This document shows, piece after piece, positions 15,763 through 25,081 of a stretch of DNA of 64,000 nt. The notes under the pieces were generated by a model. The model saw only the letters and a program-made list of their open reading frames with translations, did not search any database and was not told the origin of the DNA. Position numbers and translations under genes: made by a program. This DNA comes from Streptomyces atratus (lineage in GTDB: Bacteria; Actinomycetota; Actinomycetes; Streptomycetales; Streptomycetaceae). Each line of letters begins with the position of its first letter. The first letter of the stretch is position 1. The DNA is taken from the NCBI RefSeq assembly GCF_900119365.1, contig NZ_FPJO01000006.1, positions 62,001 through 126,000 of the forward strand, in the 5' to 3' direction.

Positions 15763-17058
15763 ATGCGCATTCTTTTCACCACCTACTCGGAGAAGACCCA
15801 CTTCCATGCGATGGTGCCGCTGGCCTGGGCGCTGATGGGCGCTGGCCACGAGGTGCGGGTGGCCAGTCAGCCCGCGCTCACGGAGGTGATTACCCGCAGC
15901 GGGCTCACCGCGGTTCCCGTCGGTTCCGATCACCACCTCTGGCGGGTGCTGGAGCGATTCCTGAATCCGCGCTTCGCCGCGGCAAATCCCGAGATGTACA
16001 AACAGATCCGCGCCGTGGACCTGCCACCGTTCGACACCGCGGACGATTCCTTGGAGGACATATCCTGGGATTACCTGCAGTCGGGATACGAGACCGTCGT
16101 CCGCAACTGGTACAAGATGATCAACGATCCGATGACCAGCGATCTGGTCGCCTTCGCACGGCAGTGGAAACCGGATCTGGTGATATGGGAGCAGGCCACC
16201 TACGCGGGCCCGATCGCGGCCAGGGCGGTGGGTGCCGCCCATATTCGGATGCCGTGGTGCCTGGACATCTTCGGCAAGACCCGTGAGAATTTTCTGCGGC
16301 TACGCGAAACCCGGCCCCCGGACGCGCGACGAGATCCACTCGGAGAATGGCTCGCCGAGAATTGCGACCGGTCCGGGGTCGACTTCTCCGAGGACATGAC
16401 GACCGGTCAGGCGACCATCGATCAGTATCCGGCACCACTACAGCTCAAGGCGGACATCGAGTACCTCGCGATGCGGTACGTGCCGTACAACGGGGTCTCC
16501 GTCATCCCGGACTGGTTGTGGGCGCCCCCGACACGACCGCGGGTCTGCCTCACCCTGGGTGTCTCCGCGACGCAGCGGTTCGGCGGATACCCGGTCGGCG
16601 TCGGAGAACTCCTCGACGCGCTGGGCGATGTGGACGCCGAAATCGTGGCGACGGTGTCCGAGGAAACGCAGAGCGAACTGAAACGGGTGCCCGACAACAT
16701 CCGGCTCGTCTCCTTCGTCCCCCTGAGCGCGCTCATGCCGACGTGCGTCGCATCGATCAATCACGGGGCCTTCGGCACCTTCAACACCACGGCACTGGCG
16801 GGAGTTCCGCAGCTGACCATCCCCGAGCAGCATGACAATCCCCCGGTCTGCGACCGGTTGGTGGACTACGGCGCCGGGCTGACGGAGTACTACACGGACG
16901 TTACCGGCGAGAAGGTTCGCGGCCACCTCCTCCGATTGCTGGAGGAACCGTCCTTCACCACGGCCGCGGCCGCCCTGCGTGAGGAGATGCTGGCCATGCC
17001 GACCCCGCGTGACCTGGTTCCCCGGCTGACCGAGGCCGCTGCCCAGTACCGGCCCTGA
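15763..17058 (+). CDS. Glycosyltransferase, EryCIII/DesVII type (copy 2)
   Basis: A 431-aa GT-B enzyme with start MRILFTTYSEKTHFHAMVPL at the ATG 15763 after a GGAG site. It shares the family landmarks but has NHGAFGTFNTT at the donor site where the relatives have HHGG, a small change in the residues that contact the diphosphate. The next gene is a related glycosyltransferase starting 18 bp downstream, so both are probably translated from one mRNA controlled from the palindromic promoter region upstream. Acceptor and donor are unknown. It is more similar to the copy at 33598 than to the other two. Confidence 0.92.
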   Translation: MRILFTTYSEKTHFHAMVPLAWALMGAGHEVRVASQPALTEVITRSGLTAVPVGSDHHLWRVLERFLNPRFAAANPEMYKQIRAVDLPPFDTADDSLEDISWDYLQSGYETVVRNWYKMINDPMTSDLVAFARQWKPDLVIWEQATYAGPIAARAVGAAHIRMPWCLDIFGKTRENFLRLRETRPPDARRDPLGEWLAENCDRSGVDFSEDMTTGQATIDQYPAPLQLKADIEYLAMRYVPYNGVSVIPDWLWAPPTRPRVCLTLGVSATQRFGGYPVGVGELLDALGDVDAEIVATVSEETQSELKRVPDNIRLVSFVPLSALMPTCVASINHGAFGTFNTTALAGVPQLTIPEQHDNPPVCDRLVDYGAGLTEYYTDVTGEKVRGHLLRLLEEPSFTTAAAALREEMLAMPTPRDLVPRLTEAAAQYRP

Positions 17059-17076
17059 ACGCGATCTGGAGCAGTC

Positions 17077-18369
17077 GTGCGCATCCTCTTCACCACCTAC
17101 TCCGACCGGAGCCTGCTGCTGTCCATGGTGCCGCTGGCGTGGGCGCTACGAAGCGCGGGCCATGACGTGCGGGTCGCCAGCACCCCGAACCTCACCGAGG
17201 TGATCACCAACGCGGGCCTGCCCGCGGTGCCGGTCGGCCGCGACGACGGCTTCTCCCGCATGCTCGGAGGCAAGCCCGCTTCCCTGCTGACCGGTCTGCT
17301 CCAGCCGTACGACGTGGCGGCCGCTCCGGAACGCGCCGCATGGGAGTACCTGCACGCGGGTTACGAGTCCGTCGTCCCCTGGTGGCACAGGATGGCCAAT
17401 GTTCCGATGATCCCGGACCTGGTCGACTTCGCCCGGCAGTGGCGGCCGCACCTGGTCCTGTGGGAACCCACCACCTTCGCGGGTGCCATCGCGGCGGAGG
17501 CCAGCGGCGCCGCGCACGGACGGCTGCTGTGGAGTCTGGACGTCTTCGGGGTCACCCGTGAGCACTATCTGCGTCTGAAGGCCGGCCGGACCGACGCGCC
17601 CGATCCCCTGGCGGAATGGCTCGGCACCTATGCCGAACGCTACGGCTTCGCCTTTTCGGAGGAGTTGATCACCGGTTCGTTCACCATCGATCAGCTTCCC
17701 GATTCGATGCGGATGGAGGCGCGACTCCGTTACCTGCCCATGCAGTACATGCCGTACGGCGGCCCCGCCGCGGTACCGGAGTGGCTGCGGACTCCGCCGG
17801 CCCGCCCCCGGGTCGGGCTCACACTCGGCATCACGAACATCGCCCGATTCGGCAGCTACAACATCGAGGTGCGCGAGCTCCTCGACGCACTGGCGGATCT
17901 CGACATGGAGATCGTCGCCACGATCACCGAGCAGGAGCAGCGCAAGCTGGGCAGTGTCCCCGGGAACACAAGGCTCGTCCCCTATGTGCCCTTGCAGGCC
18001 CTGGCCCCGACCTGCTCGGCGCTCATTCAGCATGGCGGGCCAGGCACCCTGCTGACCACGGCCCGGCACGCCGTTCCCCAGCTGGTGCTGCCGTGGGAGT
18101 TCGACGCACCCGAACTGGCGCGGCGCTTCGCCGCCCAGGGCGCGGGAATCTCCGTCGAGGCAAGCCGGGTGAACGCCCGCACCGTCCGGGAGAACCTGCT
18201 GCGGCTGCTCGAAGAGCGGTCGTTCCGGGACGGCGCGGTACGGCTGCGTGACGAGATGAGGACGCGGCCCACACCGTTGGATCTGGTGCCCGTCCTGGAG
18301 GATCTCGCGACATCGTCGGCCTCGGCCGGCCGGGGATCACCGCCCTCCCGTACGGCCCCTACGCCGTGA
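17077..18369 (+). CDS. Glycosyltransferase, EryCIII/DesVII type (copy 3)
   Basis: A 430-aa GT-B enzyme with GTG start at 17077 and N terminus MRILFTTYSDRSLLLSMVPL. The donor site reads LIQHGGPGTLLTT. It differs from the other copies in the acceptor-side loop after residue 60 (GKPASLLTGLLQPYD), which suggests a different acceptor. It is the second gene of a two-gene glycosyltransferase operon, and the following 217 bp contain a new promoter. Confidence 0.92.
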   Translation: MRILFTTYSDRSLLLSMVPLAWALRSAGHDVRVASTPNLTEVITNAGLPAVPVGRDDGFSRMLGGKPASLLTGLLQPYDVAAAPERAAWEYLHAGYESVVPWWHRMANVPMIPDLVDFARQWRPHLVLWEPTTFAGAIAAEASGAAHGRLLWSLDVFGVTREHYLRLKAGRTDAPDPLAEWLGTYAERYGFAFSEELITGSFTIDQLPDSMRMEARLRYLPMQYMPYGGPAAVPEWLRTPPARPRVGLTLGITNIARFGSYNIEVRELLDALADLDMEIVATITEQEQRKLGSVPGNTRLVPYVPLQALAPTCSALIQHGGPGTLLTTARHAVPQLVLPWEFDAPELARRFAAQGAGISVEASRVNARTVRENLLRLLEERSFRDGAVRLRDEMRTRPTPLDLVPVLEDLATSSASAGRGSPPSRTAPTP

Positions 18370-18494
18370 CGGGTCGGCCTCCTGCACGACAAGCGGGTCG
18401 GGATATCACTCACGCAATACGCACGGAAATGATCCCGGCCCGGACAGACAATACCCCGGGCTGCCTTATTCGAAGGGCGCGGTCTCACACATTC

Positions 18495-18523
18495 TTGACC
18501 CGGCCAACGGGCGTAACTAGCGT
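18495..18523 (+). promoter_or_regulatory. Predicted sigma-HrdB-type promoter of the methyltransferase gene
   Basis: TTGACC (18495-18500) and TAGCGT (18518-18523) separated by 17 bp match the consensus of the main Streptomyces sigma factor. Transcription would start near 18530, giving a leader of about 57 nt before the unusual start at 18587. Confidence 0.6.
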
Positions 18524-18586
18524 TCAATCCGTAGCACTTGGCACTGTTGCACCACCATCCACGGAATTTCGGCTCAGGAGAGCATC

Positions 18587-19573
18587 ATCGCCAGCACCGA
18601 CTTCGTTCATCCTCAACTCGCACCGCTGTTCACCAGCGCCGTTGCAGCCCATGCGACCGTCCTCGCAGACGACCTGGGGCTCTTCGAAAGGCTCGCCAAA
18701 GAGCGAATCAAGGAATCCGACTTGGAAAAGGATCCATGGTCCGCGCACAGAATAAAAATCACCGGAGTTCTTCAGGCGCTGTGCCGGGCAGGTGCGGTCG
18801 AACACCGGGACTTTTCCTACGAGCTCACTGAACTCGGATCGGACCTGCATCAGCAGGCACCGATCTTCAAGCTGTGGTTCGGCGCCTACGCCTCTGTCCT
18901 GGCCGACGCCGTCGCCGGCGTCCCCGACCCGGCGACCCTGGTCAGAGGCGCCGTCGTCGCGGAGTCGTCGAGCCGCGTCGGGGCCCAGTACCTGGACGAG
19001 ACGCTTCTCGACCTGGTCGCCTCCCTGGCACCGCGGGGACGCGTCTGCGACCTGGGGTGCGGTACGGGGTCCCGGCTGCTCGCCATGTGCACGCGCGCCG
19101 AACAGCCCGGGATCGGCTTCGACATCTCCAGCACGGCGGTCGACGCGGCGCAGAACACCGTGCGGGACGCGCGCGTACTGGGTGTCGATCTCGAGATCCA
19201 GCAGGCCGACGTCACCATGCTGACGGACACCTGGCCCGATGTGGACATCGTCACCCAGGCGTTCATGACCCACCACATAGCGCCCGACGACCACTGCGCG
19301 GACGTTCTGCGTTCCTACCGGGTACGGTTCCCGCGCGCCCGTTACCTGGTCGTCTTCGACACCGTCGCCCCCGCCTCCACATCCGCGTCGTCGCCGGAGC
19401 TGTTCGCGCCGGGTTTCGACTACATCCACGCGCTGCAAGGCATGGAGCCTCGAACGCGCGAGGCCGCCCGGCGAGTCTTCGCCGAGGCCGGCTACCGCTG
19501 CCTGCGTGAGATCACACTCGCGGTCCCCAACAGCTACGCCTGGGTGCTGCGGCCGGACGACGGGGCCGCGTGA
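18587..19573 (+). CDS. Class I SAM methyltransferase, possible alpha-keto acid C-methyltransferase; no standard start codon
   Basis: A 328-aa protein if read from the ATC at 18587. In this frame there is no ATG, GTG or TTG between the stop at 18518-18520 and codon 46 (a TTG at 18722), yet AGGAG stands six bases before the ATC and the upstream codons encode a sensible helical N-terminal domain (FVHPQLAPLFTSAVAAHATV). The SAM-binding domain has VCDLGCGTGSRLL (about residue 145). The order of elements (helical dimerisation domain, then QAFMTHHIAPDDHCADVLR) resembles MppJ/SgvM-type enzymes that methylate the beta carbon of alpha-keto acids. The adjacent HisC-like aminotransferase supports this. 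O- or N-methylation remains possible. Confidence 0.75.
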   Translation: MASTDFVHPQLAPLFTSAVAAHATVLADDLGLFERLAKERIKESDLEKDPWSAHRIKITGVLQALCRAGAVEHRDFSYELTELGSDLHQQAPIFKLWFGAYASVLADAVAGVPDPATLVRGAVVAESSSRVGAQYLDETLLDLVASLAPRGRVCDLGCGTGSRLLAMCTRAEQPGIGFDISSTAVDAAQNTVRDARVLGVDLEIQQADVTMLTDTWPDVDIVTQAFMTHHIAPDDHCADVLRSYRVRFPRARYLVVFDTVAPASTSASSPELFAPGFDYIHALQGMEPRTREAARRVFAEAGYRCLREITLAVPNSYAWVLRPDDGAA

Positions 19574-19685
19574 CCATCCCGCTCACCGACGCCGGATCCC
19601 CGGTGTCCGCAGCGGGAACCTCGCGCGCCCCCGCTGGCCCGTATCCCGCACCGCGGGCGCGCGCCCATGAACGGAGGTACTCACC

Positions 19686-20768
19686 ATGCCACCTGGCCTG
19701 CCACCCAGAGCGGCGGCAACAGCCCCGCTTCCCTCCTATCGCGAAGACGACGCGTCGTACGCCGGCTCCCCCGGGGGCCTGTGGGACCTGTCCAACAACG
19801 AGATCTCCCTGCCTCCGCTGCCGCGGGTCCGGGAGATCCTGCGTCGCGAGAGCGGACAGGTCCACCTCTACCCCGACCCGCGCGCCCGTTTCCTGGTGGA
19901 CGCGCTGTCCACGCACTTCGCGGTCGACCGAGAATCCATCCTGGTGGGCCCGGGCAGCGCCGGCGTTCTCCAGCAACTCCTGCTGACCCTGTGCGGCCCC
20001 GGGGACGACGTGCTCTACGCGACCCCGGGCTTCGACGCCTACCCCCTCCTCATCGCGACCTCCGCCGCCCGCGGGATACCCGTACCGCTCACGGCGGCGG
20101 GGGATCACGACCTGGACCGCATGCGCGCCGGCATCACCGCGAACACACGCGTGGTCATCCTGTGCTCTCCCCACAACCCGACCGGGAAGTCCCTGTCGCC
20201 GTCCGAACTCGGCGAATTCCTCGTCGGCCTCCCGCCCGGTGTGATCACGATCATCGATCAGGCCTATGTCGAGTTCGACGAGGCGATCGACCCCCAGGAC
20301 CTGGAACTCCTCCACAGGCACGCAGATGTGGTTCTGCTGCGTACGTTCTCCAAGGCCTACGGACTGGCGGGACTGCGCGTCGGATACGCCTTGGCGGCGC
20401 CCCCCGTCGTAGCGCGCGCCCGTAAGACGGCCATACCGTTCTCCGTCACACGCGGTGCCGAACAGACCGCCATCGCCTCGCTGAGGGAGGGGGACGCCCT
20501 GCGGCATCGGACAGCTCACATCCGCGAAGAGCGTGAGCGCCTTTTCCGGCTCCTGTCCGCCGCCGGCCACGCGCCGCTGCCCTCGCGCGGCAACTTCCTC
20601 TGGATTCCCCTGGGTCCCCGAAGCGCCTCCTTCGCAGAGGAGTCGGCCCGGGCGGGCGTCAAGGTCCGTGCGTTCCCCGGGCACGGTGTGCGCGTCACCG
20701 TGGGGGACGAGAACGCTCACCGGCTGCTGCTGTCAGTGGCACGGGGTTTCGGCCGGGCCGACGGCTGA
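19686..20768 (+). CDS. HisC-like aminotransferase
   Basis: A 360-aa fold-type I aminotransferase with the histidinol-phosphate aminotransferase pattern: DLSNNEISLPP, VHLYPDPRARFLVDAL, VILCSPHNPTGKSL, and RTFSKAYGLAGLRVGYA with the PLP lysine at residue 223. The ATG at 19686 follows GGAGG. The arginines expected to hold histidinol phosphate are not clearly conserved, and no other his genes are present, so a role in making a non-proteinogenic amino acid is likely. It is co-oriented with the methyltransferase 112 bp upstream; the pair could methylate an alpha-keto acid and then aminate it. Confidence 0.85.
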   Translation: MPPGLPPRAAATAPLPSYREDDASYAGSPGGLWDLSNNEISLPPLPRVREILRRESGQVHLYPDPRARFLVDALSTHFAVDRESILVGPGSAGVLQQLLLTLCGPGDDVLYATPGFDAYPLLIATSAARGIPVPLTAAGDHDLDRMRAGITANTRVVILCSPHNPTGKSLSPSELGEFLVGLPPGVITIIDQAYVEFDEAIDPQDLELLHRHADVVLLRTFSKAYGLAGLRVGYALAAPPVVARARKTAIPFSVTRGAEQTAIASLREGDALRHRTAHIREERERLFRLLSAAGHAPLPSRGNFLWIPLGPRSASFAEESARAGVKVRAFPGHGVRVTVGDENAHRLLLSVARGFGRADG

Positions 20769-21080
20769 GGACCGCCCGCCGACGCACCCGGAAGAGACGT
20801 ACCGAACCCTTGGCCACGGGCGTGGTTCGCCACCGCGGCCCCTGACTGGAAGTGACGCTTGCGACCGTAAAAGTCCCTTGAGTTGGTGCGCATGAGACGT
20901 AGGATGACTGCTGTGCAAGGGGGAGCCAGGCATCGCGCGTGGCAGGTGCAACGCCGTAGGCGAGCCGACGCAATCCCACACATCGAAATTCTGCGGTCCT
21001 GATTGCCCGGTCAGGGTGAGGTGATCAGGAGCCGCGAGAACACTCCAACGGGGGAGTGTACGAAGTGGAAAGTGCAGGGT
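20769..21080 (+). other. Regulator upstream region
   Basis: A 312-bp gap with no gene that I can support. It contains the predicted promoter at 20878-20905 and a leader of roughly 170 nt before the SARP gene. Confidence 0.5.
20878..20905 (+). promoter_or_regulatory. Predicted promoter of the SARP gene
   Basis: TTGAGT (20878-20883) and TAGGAT (20900-20905) are 16 bp apart and fit the HrdB consensus. Transcription would start near 20912. Confidence 0.5.
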
Positions 21081-22952
21081 ATGGGGGATTTTACTCGCGT
21101 CGTCCTCTTGGGACCGGTCGCGGCCGTCAGGGACGGACAGGAGTTAGAGCTCGGCTCACCGAGGCAACGCACCTTGTTCGCGGTACTGGCCGCACACGCC
21201 CATCAGGTCATCAGTCGCGAGGACTTGGTGACCGCCGTATGGGGAATCGACGCTCCGGCGACCGCGATGAACAGTGTGTACACCTACGTCGCGCGGCTGC
21301 GCCGCCAGCTTGAGCCGGCCCGTTCCCAGCGGGGGCCCTCCGATCTGCTGGTGTCCGACAGCCTCGGGTACATGCTGCGCCTGCCCGCGAATCAGGTCGA
21401 CTTCCAGAAGTTCAAGGCACATCTCACGTCCGCCAGGCGGATGAAGAGCGCGCAGACCGGGGAGCGGGCGGTCAAGGAGATCAATGACGCGCTGGAACTG
21501 TGGCGCGGCACTCCCTACGGCGGAACGACAGGGCCCTTCGCGGAGGCCGAGCGCAGGGCACTAGCCGAGCTGCGACTGACCGCCATCGAGGACCGGATGG
21601 AGCTGCTGCACCAACTGGATCACCATGCCGACTTCAGTGGCGAACTGACCGAATTGGCTCTCCTGGCGCGGAAACACCCCTTGCGCGAACGGCTGCGCCA
21701 CTTACTGATGCTCGGCTATGCCCGAATCGGCAGACAGGCCGAAGCCGTTGAAGAATACCATGACCTGCGGACCAAGCTGGCCGAGGAACAGGGGCTGGAG
21801 CCCGGCGAGCGGATTCAGCATTTCTACGAGGACATCCTGCGCGGCGGGCCGTCGAGCAGGATGTCACTGCCCCTGCCCGAGGCCGGACCCGCCGGGCCGC
21901 CGGTCGCGTCGGCCCGGCCGGCGGGACTCGCACAACTGGCACGGGATATACCGGACTTCACCGGCCGCGTCGCCGAACTCCGGCAACTCCACCAGCTGGT
22001 GGAGTCCGCCGACCGTACGGGGGAGAGTCCCGTCATCCTGATCACCGGGGCGCCCGGAATCGGCAAGACGGCGCTCGCGGTCCGGATCGCGCGTACCCTC
22101 TCTGCCCGCTTCCCGGACGGGCAGTTGCAGCTGGACCTGCGGGGCCACGGCGACGGGCCCGGCCCGATGAAGCTGGGTGAGACGCTGCGCCACATCCTGG
22201 ACACCCTGGGCTCCACACCGCAAGTGGGCATGGGCATCGAGCGGCAACGCACCCTGTTCCGCAGCCTGGTGGCCGGCCGCCGGCTGCTGATCCTGCTGGA
22301 CAACGCCGCCTCCGTGCAGCAGGTGCGGCCGCTCCTGCAGGGCACTTCGTCCTGCCTGGTCATCGTCACCAGCCGGAACAGTCTCGCGGGACTCACCGTG
22401 CGGGACGGAGCGCGACGTATCACCGTGGACGGGATGACGGAGGACGGTGTCGAGCTGTTCGGCCGCATGGTGGGGCGGCCGTTGGGAGACGGCACCCATC
22501 CCGCGGTGCGGCGGCTGGTCGAGGCATGCGGTGGCGTTCCCCTGGCCCTGCGCATCGCGGGCACCCGCATCGGGATGCACCCCTCCCCCGAACGGGCCCT
22601 CGCCCGGTTCGGCGAAGGGGATCTCCTGGGACGGCTGGATGTGCTCGGCGACAACCACTCCTCTCTGAAGACCGTCTTCGGGTGGTCCTACAACGCGCTG
22701 CCGGAGGATGCCCGCCTGCTGTTCCGCTCACTGGGCGCGAACACCAACCCCCGTGTGAGTCTCAGAGCAGCCGCCCGGCTGGCGGGCATCACCCCACGGC
22801 TCGCCCGCCGCGGGCTGGACGTCCTGGTGGAGGCCAGCCTGCTCCAGGAGCCGGTTTACGACCGCTTCCGGATGAACCCGCTGATCTTCGCCTATGCGCG
22901 GCACCTGAATCCCGACATGACCCTCGGAGCAACTCCGACGGTCTCCTGCTGA
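21081..22952 (+). CDS. SARP-family pathway activator with NB-ARC-like domain
   Basis: A 623-aa AfsR/DnrI-type regulator from the ATG at 21081 (MGDFTRVVLLGPVAA); an upstream GTG cannot be excluded. The OmpR-type winged helix occupies about residues 5-95 (SPRQRTLFAVLAAHA, VYTYVARLRRQLEP), the BTAD domain about 100-245 (ALELWRGTPYGG, HPLRERLRHLLMLGYA), and an ATPase domain has GAPGIGKTAL near 325 and RRLLILLDNA. The C-terminal TPR part of full-length AfsR is missing. Codons 22 and 208 are TTA, so translation should depend on the bldA tRNA. Such proteins activate antibiotic clusters by binding direct heptamer repeats; I did not find a convincing set of these. Confidence 0.88.
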   Translation: MGDFTRVVLLGPVAAVRDGQELELGSPRQRTLFAVLAAHAHQVISREDLVTAVWGIDAPATAMNSVYTYVARLRRQLEPARSQRGPSDLLVSDSLGYMLRLPANQVDFQKFKAHLTSARRMKSAQTGERAVKEINDALELWRGTPYGGTTGPFAEAERRALAELRLTAIEDRMELLHQLDHHADFSGELTELALLARKHPLRERLRHLLMLGYARIGRQAEAVEEYHDLRTKLAEEQGLEPGERIQHFYEDILRGGPSSRMSLPLPEAGPAGPPVASARPAGLAQLARDIPDFTGRVAELRQLHQLVESADRTGESPVILITGAPGIGKTALAVRIARTLSARFPDGQLQLDLRGHGDGPGPMKLGETLRHILDTLGSTPQVGMGIERQRTLFRSLVAGRRLLILLDNAASVQQVRPLLQGTSSCLVIVTSRNSLAGLTVRDGARRITVDGMTEDGVELFGRMVGRPLGDGTHPAVRRLVEACGGVPLALRIAGTRIGMHPSPERALARFGEGDLLGRLDVLGDNHSSLKTVFGWSYNALPEDARLLFRSLGANTNPRVSLRAAARLAGITPRLARRGLDVLVEASLLQEPVYDRFRMNPLIFAYARHLNPDMTLGATPTVSC

Positions 22953-23014
22953 CAATCTCATACGCGGGTTTCGGGGGTTGCGGCGGGACAAGCCGTCCGC
23001 TCATCATCGGTGCG

Positions 23015-23626
23015 ATGAAGATTACCGAGATGTCGATACCGAACGCTTTCCGGATCGTCCCGGAAATCCATGAGGACGAACGGGGTTCCTTTTCGGAGCT
23101 GGTCCGTTCCAGTGTACTTTCCGAGGCCATCGGCTATCCGTTCGGGATCGGCCAGGCGAACTGTTCGCTGAGCAGCCGCAACACCATCCGCGGTATTCAC
23201 GCGACCACGCTGCCTCCCGGCCAGGCCAAGCTCGTCACCTGTGTCAGCGGGTCGGTGCTGGATGTAGCCGTGGATCTGCGGGTGGGTTCCCCGACCTTCG
23301 GAAAGTACGAGATGACCAGGCAAGACGCCGAGACCGGGGTCTCGGTGTACCTGTCCGACGGCCTCGGCCACGCCTTCGTCGCGTTGACCGACGACGCTTG
23401 TGTCAACTATTTGTGCTCGGAGAAATACGCGCACGGAACTATGATCGAGATCAATCCGCTCGATCCCGACATCGGCATTCCGTGGGAGTTGGACGGTACG
23501 CCGATCATGTCGGACAAAGATGCCGCAGCGCCCGGACTGGCCACCGCGGCGGCCTCGGGAGTACTGCCCAGCTATGAGGAATGCCTGGAGTACTACCGGT
23601 CCCTCCGGTCGACTGCGGCAGCGTGA
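23015..23626 (+). CDS. dTDP-4-keto-6-deoxyhexose 3,5-epimerase family (copy 1)
   Basis: A 203-aa RmlC-fold protein from the ATG at 23015; no strong ribosome site is visible. It has the motif NTIRGIHATTLPPGQAKLV with the catalytic-type His62, then DVAVDLRVGSPTFGKYE, SDGLGHAFVAL and the ending DPDIGIPW. The sequence is close to EvaD/EryBVII-type epimerases that act at C5 (or C3 and C5) on the way to L-sugars. A second, clearly different copy is at 38387-38995, so two sugars or two epimerisation patterns are implied. It lies 62 bp after the SARP gene and may be transcribed with it. Confidence 0.88.
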   Translation: MKITEMSIPNAFRIVPEIHEDERGSFSELVRSSVLSEAIGYPFGIGQANCSLSSRNTIRGIHATTLPPGQAKLVTCVSGSVLDVAVDLRVGSPTFGKYEMTRQDAETGVSVYLSDGLGHAFVALTDDACVNYLCSEKYAHGTMIEINPLDPDIGIPWELDGTPIMSDKDAAAPGLATAAASGVLPSYEECLEYYRSLRSTAAA

Positions 23627-23635
23627 GCGAGTTCC

Positions 23636-23651
23636 GTCTCGCCGGCGGGAC
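23636..23651. promoter_or_regulatory. LmbU-type palindrome, site 2
   Basis: GTCTCGCCGGCGGGAC, with one T:G difference from a perfect palindrome. It lies 10 bp after the epimerase stop and 83 bp before the C-methyltransferase ATG. Confidence 0.65.
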
Positions 23652-23734
23652 AGTATTCGGTGTTCCGGCCGGTGTTTCTCCCAGTCAGATTTCGGCTCCC
23701 CGCCAGATTTCGGTACGCACGGTCAGGAGTAGTG

Positions 23735-24964
23735 ATGTCGACCGAGTCCCTGTGCCGCATATGCGGCCATACGGTCCATGAGTTCTTTGATTTCGGGCGC
23801 CAGCCGCTCTCGGATGCTTTTACGGTTCCGGAGGCAGACAGCCGCGAGGAGTTCTTCTTCCGGCTGGCCACCGGGATCTGCGAGAACTGCACGATGGTGC
23901 AGTTGACGGAGGAGGTCCAGCGCGACAGCATGTTCCACGAGGATTACCCGTACCACTCCTCGGGATCCACCTTCATGCGGGCGCACTTCGAGGACTTCGC
24001 CAAGCGTCTGCTGGCGACAGAACTGGCCACCGACGACCCCTTCGTCGTCGAAATGGGATGCAATGACGGCGTCATGCTGAGCACCCTCGCCGCGGCCGGT
24101 GTCCGGCATCTGGGTGTGGAACCCTCCGGCGGTGTGGCGGATGTGGCCGCTGCCAAGGGAATCCGCGTGCGGAAGTCCTTCTTCGAGGAATCCACCGCGC
24201 GGGAAATCCTGGAAGAGGAAGGGCCGGCGGATGTCGTCTACGCGGCCAACACGCTGTGCCACATTCCCTACATGGATTCGATCCTGCGCGGAGTGAAGAC
24301 ACTGTTGACGCCCACCGGCGTCTTCGTGTTCGAGGATCCGTACCTCGGGGACATCCTCGAGCGCACCTCCTTCGACCAGATCTACGACGAGCACTTCTTC
24401 TTCTTCACTGCCCGGTCGGTACAAGCGATGGCGGCCCTGCACGGTCTGGAGCTGGTGGACGTCGAACGGCTCACGGTGCACGGCGGCGAGGTCCGTTACA
24501 CCCTCGCCCCTTCAGGGGCCAGAACGCCGTCCGACGCTGTGGCGGAACTGCTCGCCGAGGAGGCCCGGAACCAGGTCGCCGAACTCGCGACACTGGAGAA
24601 GTTCGGGGAGCGTGTCAACAACATTCGCGAGGATCTGGTCGCATTGCTGAGCCGGCTGCGCGAAGAAGGCGCGACGGTGGTCGGGTACGGTGCCACCGCG
24701 AAGAGCGCGACGGTGAACAACTTTTGCGGAATCGGACCCGATCTGATTCCGTTCGTCTCGGACAGCACTCCGGCGAAACAGGGGCGCCTGACGCCGGGCG
24801 TCCATATTCCGGTACGTGATCCCGAGGCATTTTCCGATCCGTACCCCGATTACGCACTGCTGTTCGCCTGGAACCACGCCGACGAGATCATGGCGAAGGA
24901 ACAGGAATTCAGCGCGGCCGGAGGCCGGTGGATCCTTTACGTCCCCGAGGTTCATATCGTGTAG
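23735..24964 (+). CDS. dTDP-sugar 3-C-methyltransferase (TylCIII/EvaC-like)
   Basis: A 409-aa enzyme, ATG at 23735 after AGGAG. It shows the three-part layout of sugar C-methyltransferases. A zinc-binding N-terminal domain has CxxC pairs at Cys7/Cys10 and Cys49/Cys52. The SAM domain has VVEMGCNDGVMLSTLAAAGV and GVEPSGGVADVA. The C-terminal domain has VGYGATAKSATVNNFCGI. It would add a methyl group to C3 of a 3-keto sugar, which together with the 2,3-dehydratase, 3-aminotransferase, epimerase and 4-ketoreductase gives the EvaA-E set used for vancosamine-type sugars. The 3' end is intact although a group II intron-type sequence follows closely. Confidence 0.92.
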   Translation: MSTESLCRICGHTVHEFFDFGRQPLSDAFTVPEADSREEFFFRLATGICENCTMVQLTEEVQRDSMFHEDYPYHSSGSTFMRAHFEDFAKRLLATELATDDPFVVEMGCNDGVMLSTLAAAGVRHLGVEPSGGVADVAAAKGIRVRKSFFEESTAREILEEEGPADVVYAANTLCHIPYMDSILRGVKTLLTPTGVFVFEDPYLGDILERTSFDQIYDEHFFFFTARSVQAMAALHGLELVDVERLTVHGGEVRYTLAPSGARTPSDAVAELLAEEARNQVAELATLEKFGERVNNIREDLVALLSRLREEGATVVGYGATAKSATVNNFCGIGPDLIPFVSDSTPAKQGRLTPGVHIPVRDPEAFSDPYPDYALLFAWNHADEIMAKEQEFSAAGGRWILYVPEVHIV

Positions 24965-25081
24965 TGCCCCGCCGGTACGGGCGCCATTTCTCCTGCGGTC
25001 GGGGCGCATTCCGTCGGTACAGAGGCCTGTTCGAAGGGCCCCTGCTTCATCGACGCGATCCGCGATCAGGGAGGGACCCGG

